A DNA stretch of 64,000 nucleotides from Anaeramoeba ignava (Eukaryota; Metamonada; Anaeramoebidae), in NCBI GenBank assembly GCA_028826165.1, contig JAPDFW010000128.1, positions 62,001 to 126,000 of the forward strand, in the 5' to 3' direction. Below, piece after piece: positions 36,025 through 45,205 of the stretch. Position numbers and translations under genes: made by a program. The notes below the pieces were generated by a model. That model was not told the origin of the DNA and did no database searches. It saw only the letters and a list, made by a program, of their open reading frames with translations. Position 1 is the first letter of the stretch. Each line of letters begins with the position of its first letter.

Positions 36025-37665
36025 TCAATTAGAAAAATCATTTTCATCTTCAAAATCATCATCATCATCAAAAAAAGGTTTATAATTTTTTGAATTTGAT
36101 TTTGATTTTGATTTTGAATTTGATTTTGTTTTCGTTTTCTTAAATGTTCGATTATTATTTTCTTTTGATCTTTTTTTATTTGGTTGTTTAACATGTTGTT
36201 CAATTTTCTCAACTCTTTTTAATAATTCTTCTTCTTTTGAAACGAAAGAAGAATCTGAATTGGAATCACTTTGTTCTAAAGGTGAATTTTTTGGATTTTC
36301 AAAATGTTCAATTACATTTTGTTGGAAATTTGTCATTAAATGTTTTGCAGTTAAAACTAAAGAATGAATATTAATAACTTGTTCGCTATTTAATGAATTT
36401 TTCAAATTATTTCCGTTGGAGAATCTCATAAGAATATTTCCAATATTTTCAAGTGAGAGATCAATTTTCTCCAGAACCATTTGTAACAGTTTCGTTTGGC
36501 TTTTTTCTTGTTCTTGAAGTTGATTTTCAAGTAAAGAAAGTTGTTTTTGTTGTTTGTTGATCTTTTTTTCTTGCATTCGTAGAATTGTTTCTTTTGGTGT
36601 TCTTGATTTCTGGTTTGAGAACCATCGCGACACCCTCTTCTTGTCCCATTTTAAATGTTCAGCAAGTGACTCTAGCTCCTTTTGTGTCGGATTTTGGTTC
36701 TTGACAAAAAATTGTTTCAGAAAATTTTTTTCTTGTTTTGTTGGCATTCTTCTTTGAGTTGCTCTTTTTTTCGTTGTTTTGTTGTCATCATTAGATATTG
36801 AAGTGGAGAAAGTGTTTTCATTCAATGTGTTGTTTGCTGATACATTCGTGTTTTGGACTTTGGATTGTCTCTTTTTTGATTTTGTTGCCAAAGATGATTT
36901 TTCGATTTTTTGATGTTGATCATTTTGTGAATTTTTTTGAACTAGCAAATTTTTATTTAATCCAAGAGGATCTGGAATGGAGAATCTTTTCTCAAGATTT
37001 TCTAAGTTTAAAGGTGTGTCTTTGCTGTTCAAATCTTCATTCCATTTTTCATTTTGAATTTGATTTTGAATTTCATTTTGAATTTGAATTTCATTTAAAT
37101 TTTCATTTGAATTTTCATTTTGAGAAAAAGAATTTGGTAAAGAAAAATTTTTTCCTGGAAGGTTTTCTTGGGTTGTTTTGCTTGGATCATTACTCTGCGA
37201 GAAACTTGGATGCTGTTTTTGCGGATGAGTGTTTTTTGTTCTATTTGAAGAAATTATATAAAAAGGTGATTCGAGCAAAGGATCTTTGGGAAAAGATTCT
37301 TGAGATTGATTGAGATTTGGGGCATTAAAAGGAGCTAATTCTCGAGAGGATCGACGAAAGAGGAAGGATGAATCTTCTGAAGTAGGTTGTGTGGAAATTA
37401 CTTGGGGCATGTGTGGTTGGATGTAGTTATGTTGTTGGGTATAAGACTGAGGATTAATAGGAACAAATTGCGAAGGATTGAAAAATTTATAAGAATTTTG
37501 ATTTTCAAATTTTTCGTTTAAAGAATTGTTTATTTTTTTATTTGGTTCCATTTCCATAATTCTTGGTGTTGAAATTGGTGTTGGACATGTTGATTTTTGT
37601 GGACGATAATTTGATAAAAGTTCTTCTTCATTCATCAAAATTGCTTTTATACATAAAGTTTCCAT
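36025..37665 (-). CDS. Homeodomain protein with C-terminal coiled coil
   Basis: 546-aa putative nuclear transcription factor, one exon. Residues 1-290 are disordered, rich in Ser/Pro/Gln/Asn, with a short I-Q/N-E run. About 300-357 is a homeodomain: basic arm KKRATQRRMPTKQEKNFL, then NPTQKELESLAEHL, then recognition helix WDKKRVSRWFSNQKSR. W48, F49 and the invariant N51 are present, with Ser at position 50. Residues 365-410 form a leucine-rich coiled coil (KINKQQKQLSLLENQLQEQE), an arrangement like plant HD-ZIP proteins but probably convergent. A second short coiled coil (480-495), a Lys/Ser-rich stretch (498-528) that could be a nuclear localisation signal, and an acidic D-rich tail follow. 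Upstream of ATG 37665 the sequence is T- or A-rich. Confidence 0.85.
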   Translation of the reverse strand: METLCIKAILMNEEELLSNYRPQKSTCPTPISTPRIMEMEPNKKINNSLNEKFENQNSYKFFNPSQFVPINPQSYTQQHNYIQPHMPQVISTQPTSEDSSFLFRRSSRELAPFNAPNLNQSQESFPKDPLLESPFYIISSNRTKNTHPQKQHPSFSQSNDPSKTTQENLPGKNFSLPNSFSQNENSNENLNEIQIQNEIQNQIQNEKWNEDLNSKDTPLNLENLEKRFSIPDPLGLNKNLLVQKNSQNDQHQKIEKSSLATKSKKRQSKVQNTNVSANNTLNENTFSTSISNDDNKTTKKRATQRRMPTKQEKNFLKQFFVKNQNPTQKELESLAEHLKWDKKRVSRWFSNQKSRTPKETILRMQEKKINKQQKQLSLLENQLQEQEKSQTKLLQMVLEKIDLSLENIGNILMRFSNGNNLKNSLNSEQVINIHSLVLTAKHLMTNFQQNVIEHFENPKNSPLEQSDSNSDSSFVSKEEELLKRVEKIEQHVKQPNKKRSKENNNRTFKKTKTKSNSKSKSKSNSKNYKPFFDDDDDFEDENDFSN

Positions 37666-38049
37666 TTTTGTATTTCAATTAAAAAAAAAACAAAAGCAAA
37701 TAATAACTGTAATAAAAATAACAGAAATTAAAACAAAAAGTGAAAAAATTTGTGAAAGAAAAAAAAAAATAAAAGGAAAAAAATGAACTAAAAAAAATGA
37801 GTTTTTTTGTCATTTTTTATTTTAAATGACTAATTTTTATTCCTTAAAAAAATGAGTTTTCTCCTTTTAATTCCAATTAAAAAATTTAAATCTAAATATA
37901 AAAATAAAAACAAAAATTGAAAATCAAGAACTTTCTCTTTTTATTTTTCAATTAAAAATCAAGAACAAAAAAACAAAAACAAAAAAACAAAAACAAAAAC
38001 AAAAACAAAAACAAAAACAAAAACAAAAACAAAGAAGATTTATATCACA
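37666..38049. other. Gene-free AT-rich spacer
   Basis: A-rich and T-rich tracts with two TTTTTGTCATTTTT/ATGAGTTTT-like elements near 37800-37855, and an (AAAAAC)n run at 37975-38030. No coding signal seen. Confidence 0.5.
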
Positions 38050-39835
38050 AAAATTTTAATTATTAAATGAATTATCAAATAATTTGTTGATTAAATTATT
38101 AAATGAATTATTGATTAATTTGTTAATTAATTTATTGATTAATTTATTGATTAATTTGTTAATTAATTTGTTAATTAATTTGTTAATTAATTTGTTGATT
38201 AATTTGTTAATTAATTTGTTAATTAATTTGTTAATTAATTTGTTAATTCATTTGTTAATTAAATTATTAATTAAATTATTAATTAATTTGTTAATTAAAT
38301 TGTTAATTAAATTATTAATTAATTTGTTAATTCATTTGTTAATTAAATTATTAATTAAATTATTAATTAATTTGTTAATTAAATTGTTAATTAAATTATT
38401 AATTAATTTGTTAATTAATTTGTTAATTAATTTGTTAATTAAATTATTAATTCATTTATTAATTCATTTATTGATTAATTTGTTAATTAAATTGTTAATT
38501 AATTTGTTAATTCATTTATTGATTAATTTGTTAATTAATTTGTTAATTAATTTATTAATTAATTTGTTAATTAATTTATTGATTAATTTGTTGATTCATT
38601 TATTAATTAATTTGTTAATTAATTTATTGATTAATTTGTTAATTAATTTGTTAATTAATTTATTAATTAATTTGTTAATTAATTTATTAATTCATTTGTT
38701 AATTAATTTGTTAATTCATTTATTAATTAATTTGTTAATTCATTTTATTGATTCATTTATTGATTAATTTGTTAATTCATTAATTTGATTCATTTATTGA
38801 TTAATTAATTTGTTAATTAATTTGTTAATTAATTTGTTAATTAATTTATTAATTAATTTGTTAATTAATTTATTGATTAATTTGTTAATTAATTTATTGA
38901 TTAATTTGTTAATTAATTTGTTAATTAATTTGTTAATTAATTTATTGATTAATTTGTTGATTAATTTATTGATTAATTTGTTGATTCATTTATTGATTAA
39001 TTTGTTAATTAATTTGTTAATTAATTTGTTAATTCATTTATTGATTAATTTGTTAATTAATTTGTTAATTAATTTGTTATTAATTAATTTGTTAATTAAT
39101 TTGTTAATTAATTTGTTAATTAATTTATTAATTAATTTGTTAATTAATTTGTTAATTAATTTGTTAATTAATTTGTTAATTAATTTGTTAATTAATTTGT
39201 TAATTAATTTGTTAATTAAATTGTTAATTAATTTGTTAATTAATTTATTGATTAATTTGTTAATTAATTTGTTAATTAATTTGTTAATTAATTTATTGAT
39301 TAATTTGTTATTTGATTAATTTGTTAATTAATTTGTTAATTAATTTGTTGATTCATTTGTTAATTAATTTGTTAATTAATTTGTTAATTAATTTGTTAAT
39401 TAATTTGTTAATTAATTTGTTAATTAATTTGTTAATTAATTTGTTAATTAATTTGTTAATTAATTTGTTAATTAATTTGTTGATTAATTTATTGATTAAT
39501 TTGTTGATTAAATTGTTAATTAATTTGTTAATTAATTTGTTAATTAAATTGTTAATTAAATTGTTAATTAATTTATTGATTAAATTATTTGAAAATTGTT
39601 GATTAAATTGTTAATTAAATTGTTAATTAAATTGTTAATTAAATTATTGTTTAATTTGTTGATTCATTTGTTAATTAATTTATTAATTAATTTATTGATT
39701 CATTTGTTAATTAAATTATTAATTAATTTATTGATTCATTTGTTAATTAAATTATTAATTAGTTTATTGATTCATTTGTTGATTCATTTGTTGATTCATT
39801 TGTTGATTCATTTGTTAATTCATTTGTTGGATTAG
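38050..39835. repeat. 12-bp satellite TTAATTAATTTG, 1.8 kb
   Basis: About 145 copies of a 12-bp unit (TTAATTAATTTG with TTAATTCATTTG, TTGATTAATTTA and similar variants). Each core contains the palindrome TTAATTAA. It is open in one plus-strand frame as a Leu-Leu-Ile-Asn repeat for hundreds of codons, which is a property of the unit. The right end (39760-39835) lies inside the last exon of the C2orf69-like gene. Confidence 0.9.
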
Positions 39836-41439
39836 ATTGAAATAATTCAAGAGTTTTAAAATGATGAAAAATTCCACATTGAGATTTTTTAAGTTCTTTA
39901 AAGAATAATTTATAATAAAATTGGATATTATTTTCTTTTAAATTTTTGCAAAAAAATTTTTTTTGTTGACCAATCCAAGGTCTTGTTTGATCATAAATTT
40001 GTCTTGGAGTTGCAAATATAAATATATTAATATGTGAAGTATTTTTTATAAAATTTGAAAAATTTAAAATATCATCATTTTCATGTGGAAAAAGATGAGC
40101 ATCTAACCAATAAAAAGATATTATTTTTTTTGAAAAATCAAACATTTTTGAAAATTTTGGATCTTTTTGATTTTTGTTTAGATAAGCAATTTCTTGAACC
40201 AATCTGAAAGAAAATTAAAATTAAAATTTATTTTTAAAATTCATTTATATTTATATTTATATTATTTAAGTATTTATATTTATATTTATATTTATATTTA
40301 TATTTAGATTTATATTTATATTTTAAATATTTATATTTATATTTTAAATATTTTTATTTTAAATATTTTGATTTATATTTATATTTATATTTATATTTAT
40401 ATTTTAAATATTTATATTTATATTTTAAATATTTATATTTATATTTTAAATATTTATATTTATATTTATATTTATATTTATATTTATATTTATATTTATA
40501 TTTATATTTTTATTTATGTTTATATTTATATTTTTGAACCAATCTGAAAATTAATATTTTTTAAAATATTTATGTTTTTAAAATATTTTATATTTTAAAT
40601 ATTTTTATTTTAAATATTTTTATTTTTTAAATATTTATATTTTAAATATTTATATTTATATTTATATTTATATTTTTATATTTATATTTATATTTATATT
40701 TATATTTATATTTATATTTATATTTATATTTATATTTATATTTATATTTTATATTTATATTTTAAATATTTATATTTATATTTTAAATATTTATATTTAT
40801 ATTTTAAATATTTATATTTATATTTATATTTTAAATATTTATATTTATATTTTAAATATTTATATTTATATTTATATTTTAAATATTTATATTTATATTT
40901 TAAATATTTATATTTTAAATATTTTGATTTATATTAAAATTCGTTTATAAAATTAAAATAGATATCGAAAAACAACCTTTCAAGAACAACAGAACCTCTT
41001 GAAAAACCAATAATAATAAATTGTTCAGGAAAATCAATCTTTAAAGATTTACAATAAAATAATAAAGAATTATAAAGAAAATTAAAAGCAATAATTTGAT
41101 GTTTCTGATTTTTTTTTGGAGGAAGAAATTTTGAATAATCAGCAAAACCTTTAATAAGTTTAGGTCTTTTAAATATTTTAATTTTTTAATTCGTAATTTA
41201 ATTTATGTTTTGAATTTATTTTTCTTAATTTATTTTTTTATTGACTACTTTGGCATTAAAATATTTGAATCAGGAAATTTCTCTTTTAAAATTTTCATTG
41301 TTTTTTCAAGTGAATATTCTTCATAAATTCGTTCAATTTCATTTTGAAAATTTTGAATATCTCCTTGAAAATAAATAACTGTTGTTTTTGGATTTAAAAT
41401 TAAATGAGAAAAAACTGGAAAAAATTCTTTTTGATTCAT
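39759..41439 (-). CDS. C2orf69/UPF0565-like alpha/beta-hydrolase (3 exons)
   Basis: Exons 41439-41249, 41165-40977 and 40203-39759 (both introns phase 2) total 825 nt, that is 274 aa. Family landmarks: TTVIYFQGDIQNFQNEIERI (cf. 'VVYFPGDVQNY'), MKILKEKFPDSNILMPK, the nucleophile elbow FIIIGFSRGSVVLERL (G-F-S-R-G, candidate catalytic Ser), ISFYWLDAHLFPHENDDI, FATPRQIYDQTRPWIGQQ (cf. 'VTPYQVRDP.R.WIG') and a C-terminal GIFHHFKTLELF. Human C2orf69 is a mitochondrial protein; no clear targeting peptide is visible here (start MNQKEFFPVF). The final residues are four TNES tetrapeptides formed by the adjacent 12-bp satellite. Hydrolase activity is inferred. Confidence 0.85.
40205..40976 (-). repeat. 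C2orf69-like intron 2, TTTATA repeat
   Basis: 772-nt phase 2 intron (GTTGTT ... TTTCAG) made of TATATTTATATT and TTTAAATATT units. Single plus-oriented ATTCATTTATA and ATTCGTTTATAAAAT elements sit near its two ends. Confidence 0.85.
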
Positions 41440-41517
41440 ATTAAAAAAAAAATGAAAAAATGAAAAAAAAAATTTTTAATTTAATTTTTAATTTAATTTT
41501 TAATTTAAATTTTTTTA

Positions 41518-41629
41518 ATCAGAAACTCAGTTATAAAAATATTGAGTAACGGTTATAATCAAAGATTAAATTAAATAATCTCATATGACCGTCGTGAATT
41601 TGTTACATTTTTTCTTCATTGTTTCTGAT
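41518..41629 (+). ncRNA. Candidate structured RNA in a divergent intergenic region
   Basis: An island of less AT-biased sequence between two divergent genes. Outer arms ATCAGAAAC (41518-41526) and GTTTCTGAT (41621-41629) are perfectly complementary over 9 bp. Inside are a hairpin TCAGT/ATTGA (41527-41531 with 41541-41545, one G-U), an 8-bp helix CGGTTATA/TATGACCG (41550-41557 with 41584-41591, one G-U) and, within its loop, GATTA/TAATC (41564-41568 with 41576-41580). A T6 run at 41634-41639 just after the outer stem could end Pol III transcription. I cannot assign a family (no tRNA, U1, U2, U6 or 5S signature). A short inverted-repeat element is the alternative. Confidence 0.35.
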
Positions 41630-41755
41630 ATAATTTTTTAATTTAAAAAAATGAAAAAAATAAAAAAATGAAAAAAAAAATTATTTTTTTTAATTAAATT
41701 TTCTCCTTTTTTTTTCATTTTTTTTTTCTCCTTTTTAATTAATTTAAATTAAAAA

Positions 41756-43804
41756 ATGGATTATTATTGGATTCTTCCAAAAAGTAAATCACCTCCAATC
41801 AAAAGATTTGCACAAAGTGGAGTTATAATAGAAGATGATTTATATTTCTTTGGCGGTTTACAAATTCAAAACAATGAAATTCCTCTTAATGATATAGTTA
41901 AATATAATTTAAATGAAAACAGTTGGAAAAGAGTTTTACCAAAAATTCCCAAAATGTCTTTCCATGGCACAGCTGAATACAACGGCAAACTGTTTATTTA
42001 CGGAGGAGTTTCTAACAACAACAGAAAAGTGAGCAACGTTTTCTCTGTTGATTTGAAAACATTTGAAATTCAAGAAATTTCTCCTCAAGAATACGGTATT
42101 TGGCCCGAATCTCGATCACAACATGTCTTTATCGGCTATGATAACTGGGCCTATTTGCTTTGGGGAAATCACGAATACAAACTCATGGACCAAGTTTTCC
42201 GCTTCAATATGGACAGATGCAAATGGGAGTTGATATATGGAGATATTGATAAAAGCGAAAAAGCAATTCATGGCGTTCCAAATTCTGCCAATGTCACTTT
42301 GGAAAAGAGCTACTTTAGATCTGGCTTTACTCCTAATTTGTTTGGTAATGATAATGACATTGATGATGAGAGAGATGATGAAAGAGATGACATTGATGAC
42401 GAAAGTGACAGCAGAGAAGAAGACAATGATGATGAAAAAGAACTTGAAAAGGATGGCAATGACAGCGAGAAAAAAAGCACAAATCAGAAACCGATCGATA
42501 ACAATTTTGATGAGCATATTGTCAAGGATTTATCTCTGGAGACAAGAGTAAGACCAAAACCACGCATACTTTGCTCTTCTTCTATTTACAAAGACTCAAT
42601 CGCGATATTCGGAGGATTTGAACCGGAAAGTGAAAAAAGTTTTAACGATTTTTGGTTCTTTCATTTGCCAGATCAAAAGTGGACCGAAGAGAAGGATTTC
42701 TATGGAATACCACCAACTGCGCGGAAGGGTCATCAAACAGCCGTTGTGAATGAGGACTTGATTCTCTTTGGCGGAACACTTGATACAACCAACTATAATG
42801 ATCAATATGTTTGCGAGGTTTTCATCTTCAACTTCGAAAGCGAGACATGGAAGCGAGTGGAGGCAAGCGGATCAACACCTCAACCGCGGATGTTCCATTC
42901 GATGATGAGCTATCCAAGACAAAACCAAGTTGTCGGATGTTTTGGACTTGGGATCAGTGGAGAACCGTTAAATGATGTCTTTTGCCTGCAACTTCCTGTT
43001 TCGTCCACACTTGTTAGTGATCTCAAGAACTTGTTTATAAGGCAGGAATTGTGCGATGTTGTTGTCAAAAACGAAATAAAAGCGCATAGTTGCATTTTGA
43101 AGGCTAGAGTTGGAAACGTTGATAAATTTTTGAGAACTTGTTATCAAGTCGACGAAAATACAATAAAATCTCTTCTTATTTTTATCTATTCAGGCACACT
43201 TCCGTTATTTGATCAATCCGAAAGAAATGAAGTAATTGAACTGGCAAAAAAATTAGGTTTCAAAGTTAATACTTCAATTAGGGGGCAAAATGTGGAAAAT
43301 TTAAAAAGAGGGCAAAATTTAAATATTCTTCATTTAAAACGGGATTTGAAGAAATTACTGCAAGGAAAAGTGCCAGATTGCGAGCCTGATTTTGAGCTGA
43401 TTCCCGCACAGAACTCAGACAAAGATTTGCAGAAAAAGCCTCAATCAATCAAGGTTCATAAACCGATCCTTGCAGCGCGATGTGATCTTTTTCAAGGCAT
43501 GTTTGCATGCGTTCAATCTGACGAGAATTCAGCTCCAGATCTCAGCGGTCGCTCATATTTTTCCCTCAAAGCCTTTGTCAACTATCTCTATTCAGACTCT
43601 GTCATGCTTTATCTTAACTCAGATATCGCTCTTGATCTTCTCGATGCTGTTGAATTTTATGGATTGTCAAATAACTACTTGCGTTATCAATGCATTTCTT
43701 TTTTATATTCAAATATGACAAAAGAAGATGTTCCAAAAGTTAGAGATTATGCTGATCGTTTTGAGATTAAAGAACTTCAAAATCGTTGTGCAAATTTTGA
43801 TTAA
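41756..43804 (+). CDS. Kelch-repeat protein with two C-terminal BTB domains
   Basis: 682 aa, one exon. The N-terminal half has Kelch repeats with the FGG/YGG strand signature: LYFFGGLQIQ, LFIYGGVSNNN, IAIFGGFEPESE and LILFGGTLDTT, interrupted at about 200-245 by an Asp/Glu-rich insert. BTB1 begins at LFIRQELCDVVVKNEIKAH (about 425) and BTB2 contains IKVHKPILAARCDLFQGMF (about 560-580), followed by LYLNSDIALDLLDAVEFYGL. The second BTB resembles those of the RCC1-BTB proteins at 61-64 kb. The likely role is a CUL3-type substrate adaptor or scaffold (inference from family). The coding sequence from 42100 to 43700 is clearly richer in G and C than neighbouring genes. Confidence 0.92.
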   Translation: MDYYWILPKSKSPPIKRFAQSGVIIEDDLYFFGGLQIQNNEIPLNDIVKYNLNENSWKRVLPKIPKMSFHGTAEYNGKLFIYGGVSNNNRKVSNVFSVDLKTFEIQEISPQEYGIWPESRSQHVFIGYDNWAYLLWGNHEYKLMDQVFRFNMDRCKWELIYGDIDKSEKAIHGVPNSANVTLEKSYFRSGFTPNLFGNDNDIDDERDDERDDIDDESDSREEDNDDEKELEKDGNDSEKKSTNQKPIDNNFDEHIVKDLSLETRVRPKPRILCSSSIYKDSIAIFGGFEPESEKSFNDFWFFHLPDQKWTEEKDFYGIPPTARKGHQTAVVNEDLILFGGTLDTTNYNDQYVCEVFIFNFESETWKRVEASGSTPQPRMFHSMMSYPRQNQVVGCFGLGISGEPLNDVFCLQLPVSSTLVSDLKNLFIRQELCDVVVKNEIKAHSCILKARVGNVDKFLRTCYQVDENTIKSLLIFIYSGTLPLFDQSERNEVIELAKKLGFKVNTSIRGQNVENLKRGQNLNILHLKRDLKKLLQGKVPDCEPDFELIPAQNSDKDLQKKPQSIKVHKPILAARCDLFQGMFACVQSDENSAPDLSGRSYFSLKAFVNYLYSDSVMLYLNSDIALDLLDAVEFYGLSNNYLRYQCISFLYSNMTKEDVPKVRDYADRFEIKELQNRCANFD

Positions 43805-43919
43805 AACTTTATTTCAAAAAACAAAAAACAAAAACAATCAAAAAATTTCCCAAAAAAAAAAAAAAATCTTTTTCTTTTTCTTTTTCGAAATTTGGAAAAT
43901 AAAAGAATTAAAAAATTAT

Positions 43920-45149
43920 TTAAAAAAATCTTTGATTCAAAGTAATTGGAAATTTTTTAAAAGAAGTTAAATTAAAAGGAATTAAAGAAGAAAGAATATT
44001 TTTTGGATTTGAATTTGAATTTTGATTTAAATTTGAATTTTTCTTTTTGGAATGAAAATGTTCAGAAAAATAATCAAGAGGATTAAAACTAGAATTTTCT
44101 TGATAATAATAAGGAGAAGAAAGAATAGAAATGCGAGAACCTTTTGATAAAGTTGAAGAAAGATAAAAAGAAGACATTTTTTGAGATAAAATTAATTTAT
44201 AATGATCCCAAATTTCCAAAATCCATTCATATACAAAGTGAGAAATAATCGAAGAAGGAAGAACACTAAACAAACGAGATCCAAGACCCTTTATAAAGTA
44301 TTTCACTCCGTTTTCTTGATAAACAGTCTTAGCTGTTTGCATGATAGTTGAGTACTTCTTGTCCCCATTTTCTACAAGACGGCGAGTCTGCATTTTGGTT
44401 TTGATCACATCAACAGGAATAGTCAAAGTAGTAGACATGATTGTTGCGGCAGAAACGGAGAGTATGTGTTTTATCGGATGAATTTTTTGGATTTTTTCTT
44501 TTTGATTTTTCAAATTTGAATTCAATTTTTTATTTGATCCACTTTTTGGAAAATTTCTGATATAATCATAAGTAAACCAATAAACAGGGGTGGAAATAAT
44601 GTCCCTCAGCAGATATGCAGAGTATCCTGTGAAGAGTTCGGAAATGCCATAATGGCGGTACAAATAGAGCAGTGTTTGCGATAACGTCATGTGAGGAATA
44701 AGTGCAGTTCGCTCAAGTTGCATTCTTTGTTTTGAAATTTCGATCGGGTTTCTAATCGACAAAACAATCATCCTTGCCAGTGCGGCATCTAAGAAGGGTC
44801 TTGAGTTAATGAGGAAGTTCTTAGCGTGGAGAAAAAGTCCATGGAAATGAGAATGATGAATGGGAAGAATATCTTCGTCAAAATTTTTGTATTGATTTTG
44901 AGTTTTCACATAATGATATAGAAAAAACGATAATGCAGTACTTGGAACCGTTGACACCAAGCTTGCTAATATCCCTTTCATGTACCCCCGTGACTTTAAG
45001 TGACTTCCGTGAAATTGTACTCTTGTTTTCATTGTGTCAAAAGGTGCTGTTAATATTACACTTACTATTCGGGACACTCCCCCTGCTATTAAATGTTTAA
45101 TTGGTTCAAATTCTTTTTTTATTTCTTTTTCTTCATTGGTTTTATTCAT
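43920..45149 (-). CDS. Mitochondrial carrier family (SLC25) protein
   Basis: 409 aa. Three tandem carrier modules, each with the P-x-(D/E)-x-x-(K/R) signature: APFDTMKTRVQF, RNPIEISKQRMQ and IPVDVIKTKMQT. Typical helix glycines and the six-helix layout are present. Module starts such as IKHLIAGGVSRIVSVILT and DAALARMIVLSIRNP are family-like. The second module's 'AR....(S)P.E..(K/R)' pattern is reminiscent of the SLC25A39/40 (Mtm1) group, but substrate contact residues were not checked. A 70-residue Asn/Ser-rich C-terminal tail is unusual. If the organism is anaerobic, the carrier would serve a mitochondrion-related organelle. Confidence 0.92.
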   Translation of the reverse strand: MNKTNEEKEIKKEFEPIKHLIAGGVSRIVSVILTAPFDTMKTRVQFHGSHLKSRGYMKGILASLVSTVPSTALSFFLYHYVKTQNQYKNFDEDILPIHHSHFHGLFLHAKNFLINSRPFLDAALARMIVLSIRNPIEISKQRMQLERTALIPHMTLSQTLLYLYRHYGISELFTGYSAYLLRDIISTPVYWFTYDYIRNFPKSGSNKKLNSNLKNQKEKIQKIHPIKHILSVSAATIMSTTLTIPVDVIKTKMQTRRLVENGDKKYSTIMQTAKTVYQENGVKYFIKGLGSRLFSVLPSSIISHFVYEWILEIWDHYKLILSQKMSSFYLSSTLSKGSRISILSSPYYYQENSSFNPLDYFSEHFHSKKKNSNLNQNSNSNPKNILSSLIPFNLTSFKKFPITLNQRFF

Positions 45150-45205
45150 TTCCTTTTTTGAAATTTTTTTGGAAAGAAAAAAAATGAAAAAAAATTAAAA
45201 AAAAT

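Noticed and set aside
38084-39602. Very long plus-strand frames reading LLIN repeats (hundreds of codons)
   Set aside because: They are a by-product of the TTAATTAATTTG satellite, with no non-repeat flanking sequence, start context or domain.
38050-39835. CRISPR-like array
   Set aside because: Units are 12 bp with no unique spacers; eukaryotic simple satellite.
42116-42517. Minus-strand hydrophobic frame inside the Kelch-BTB gene
   Set aside because: Antisense of the acidic Asp/Glu insert; no homology or start context.
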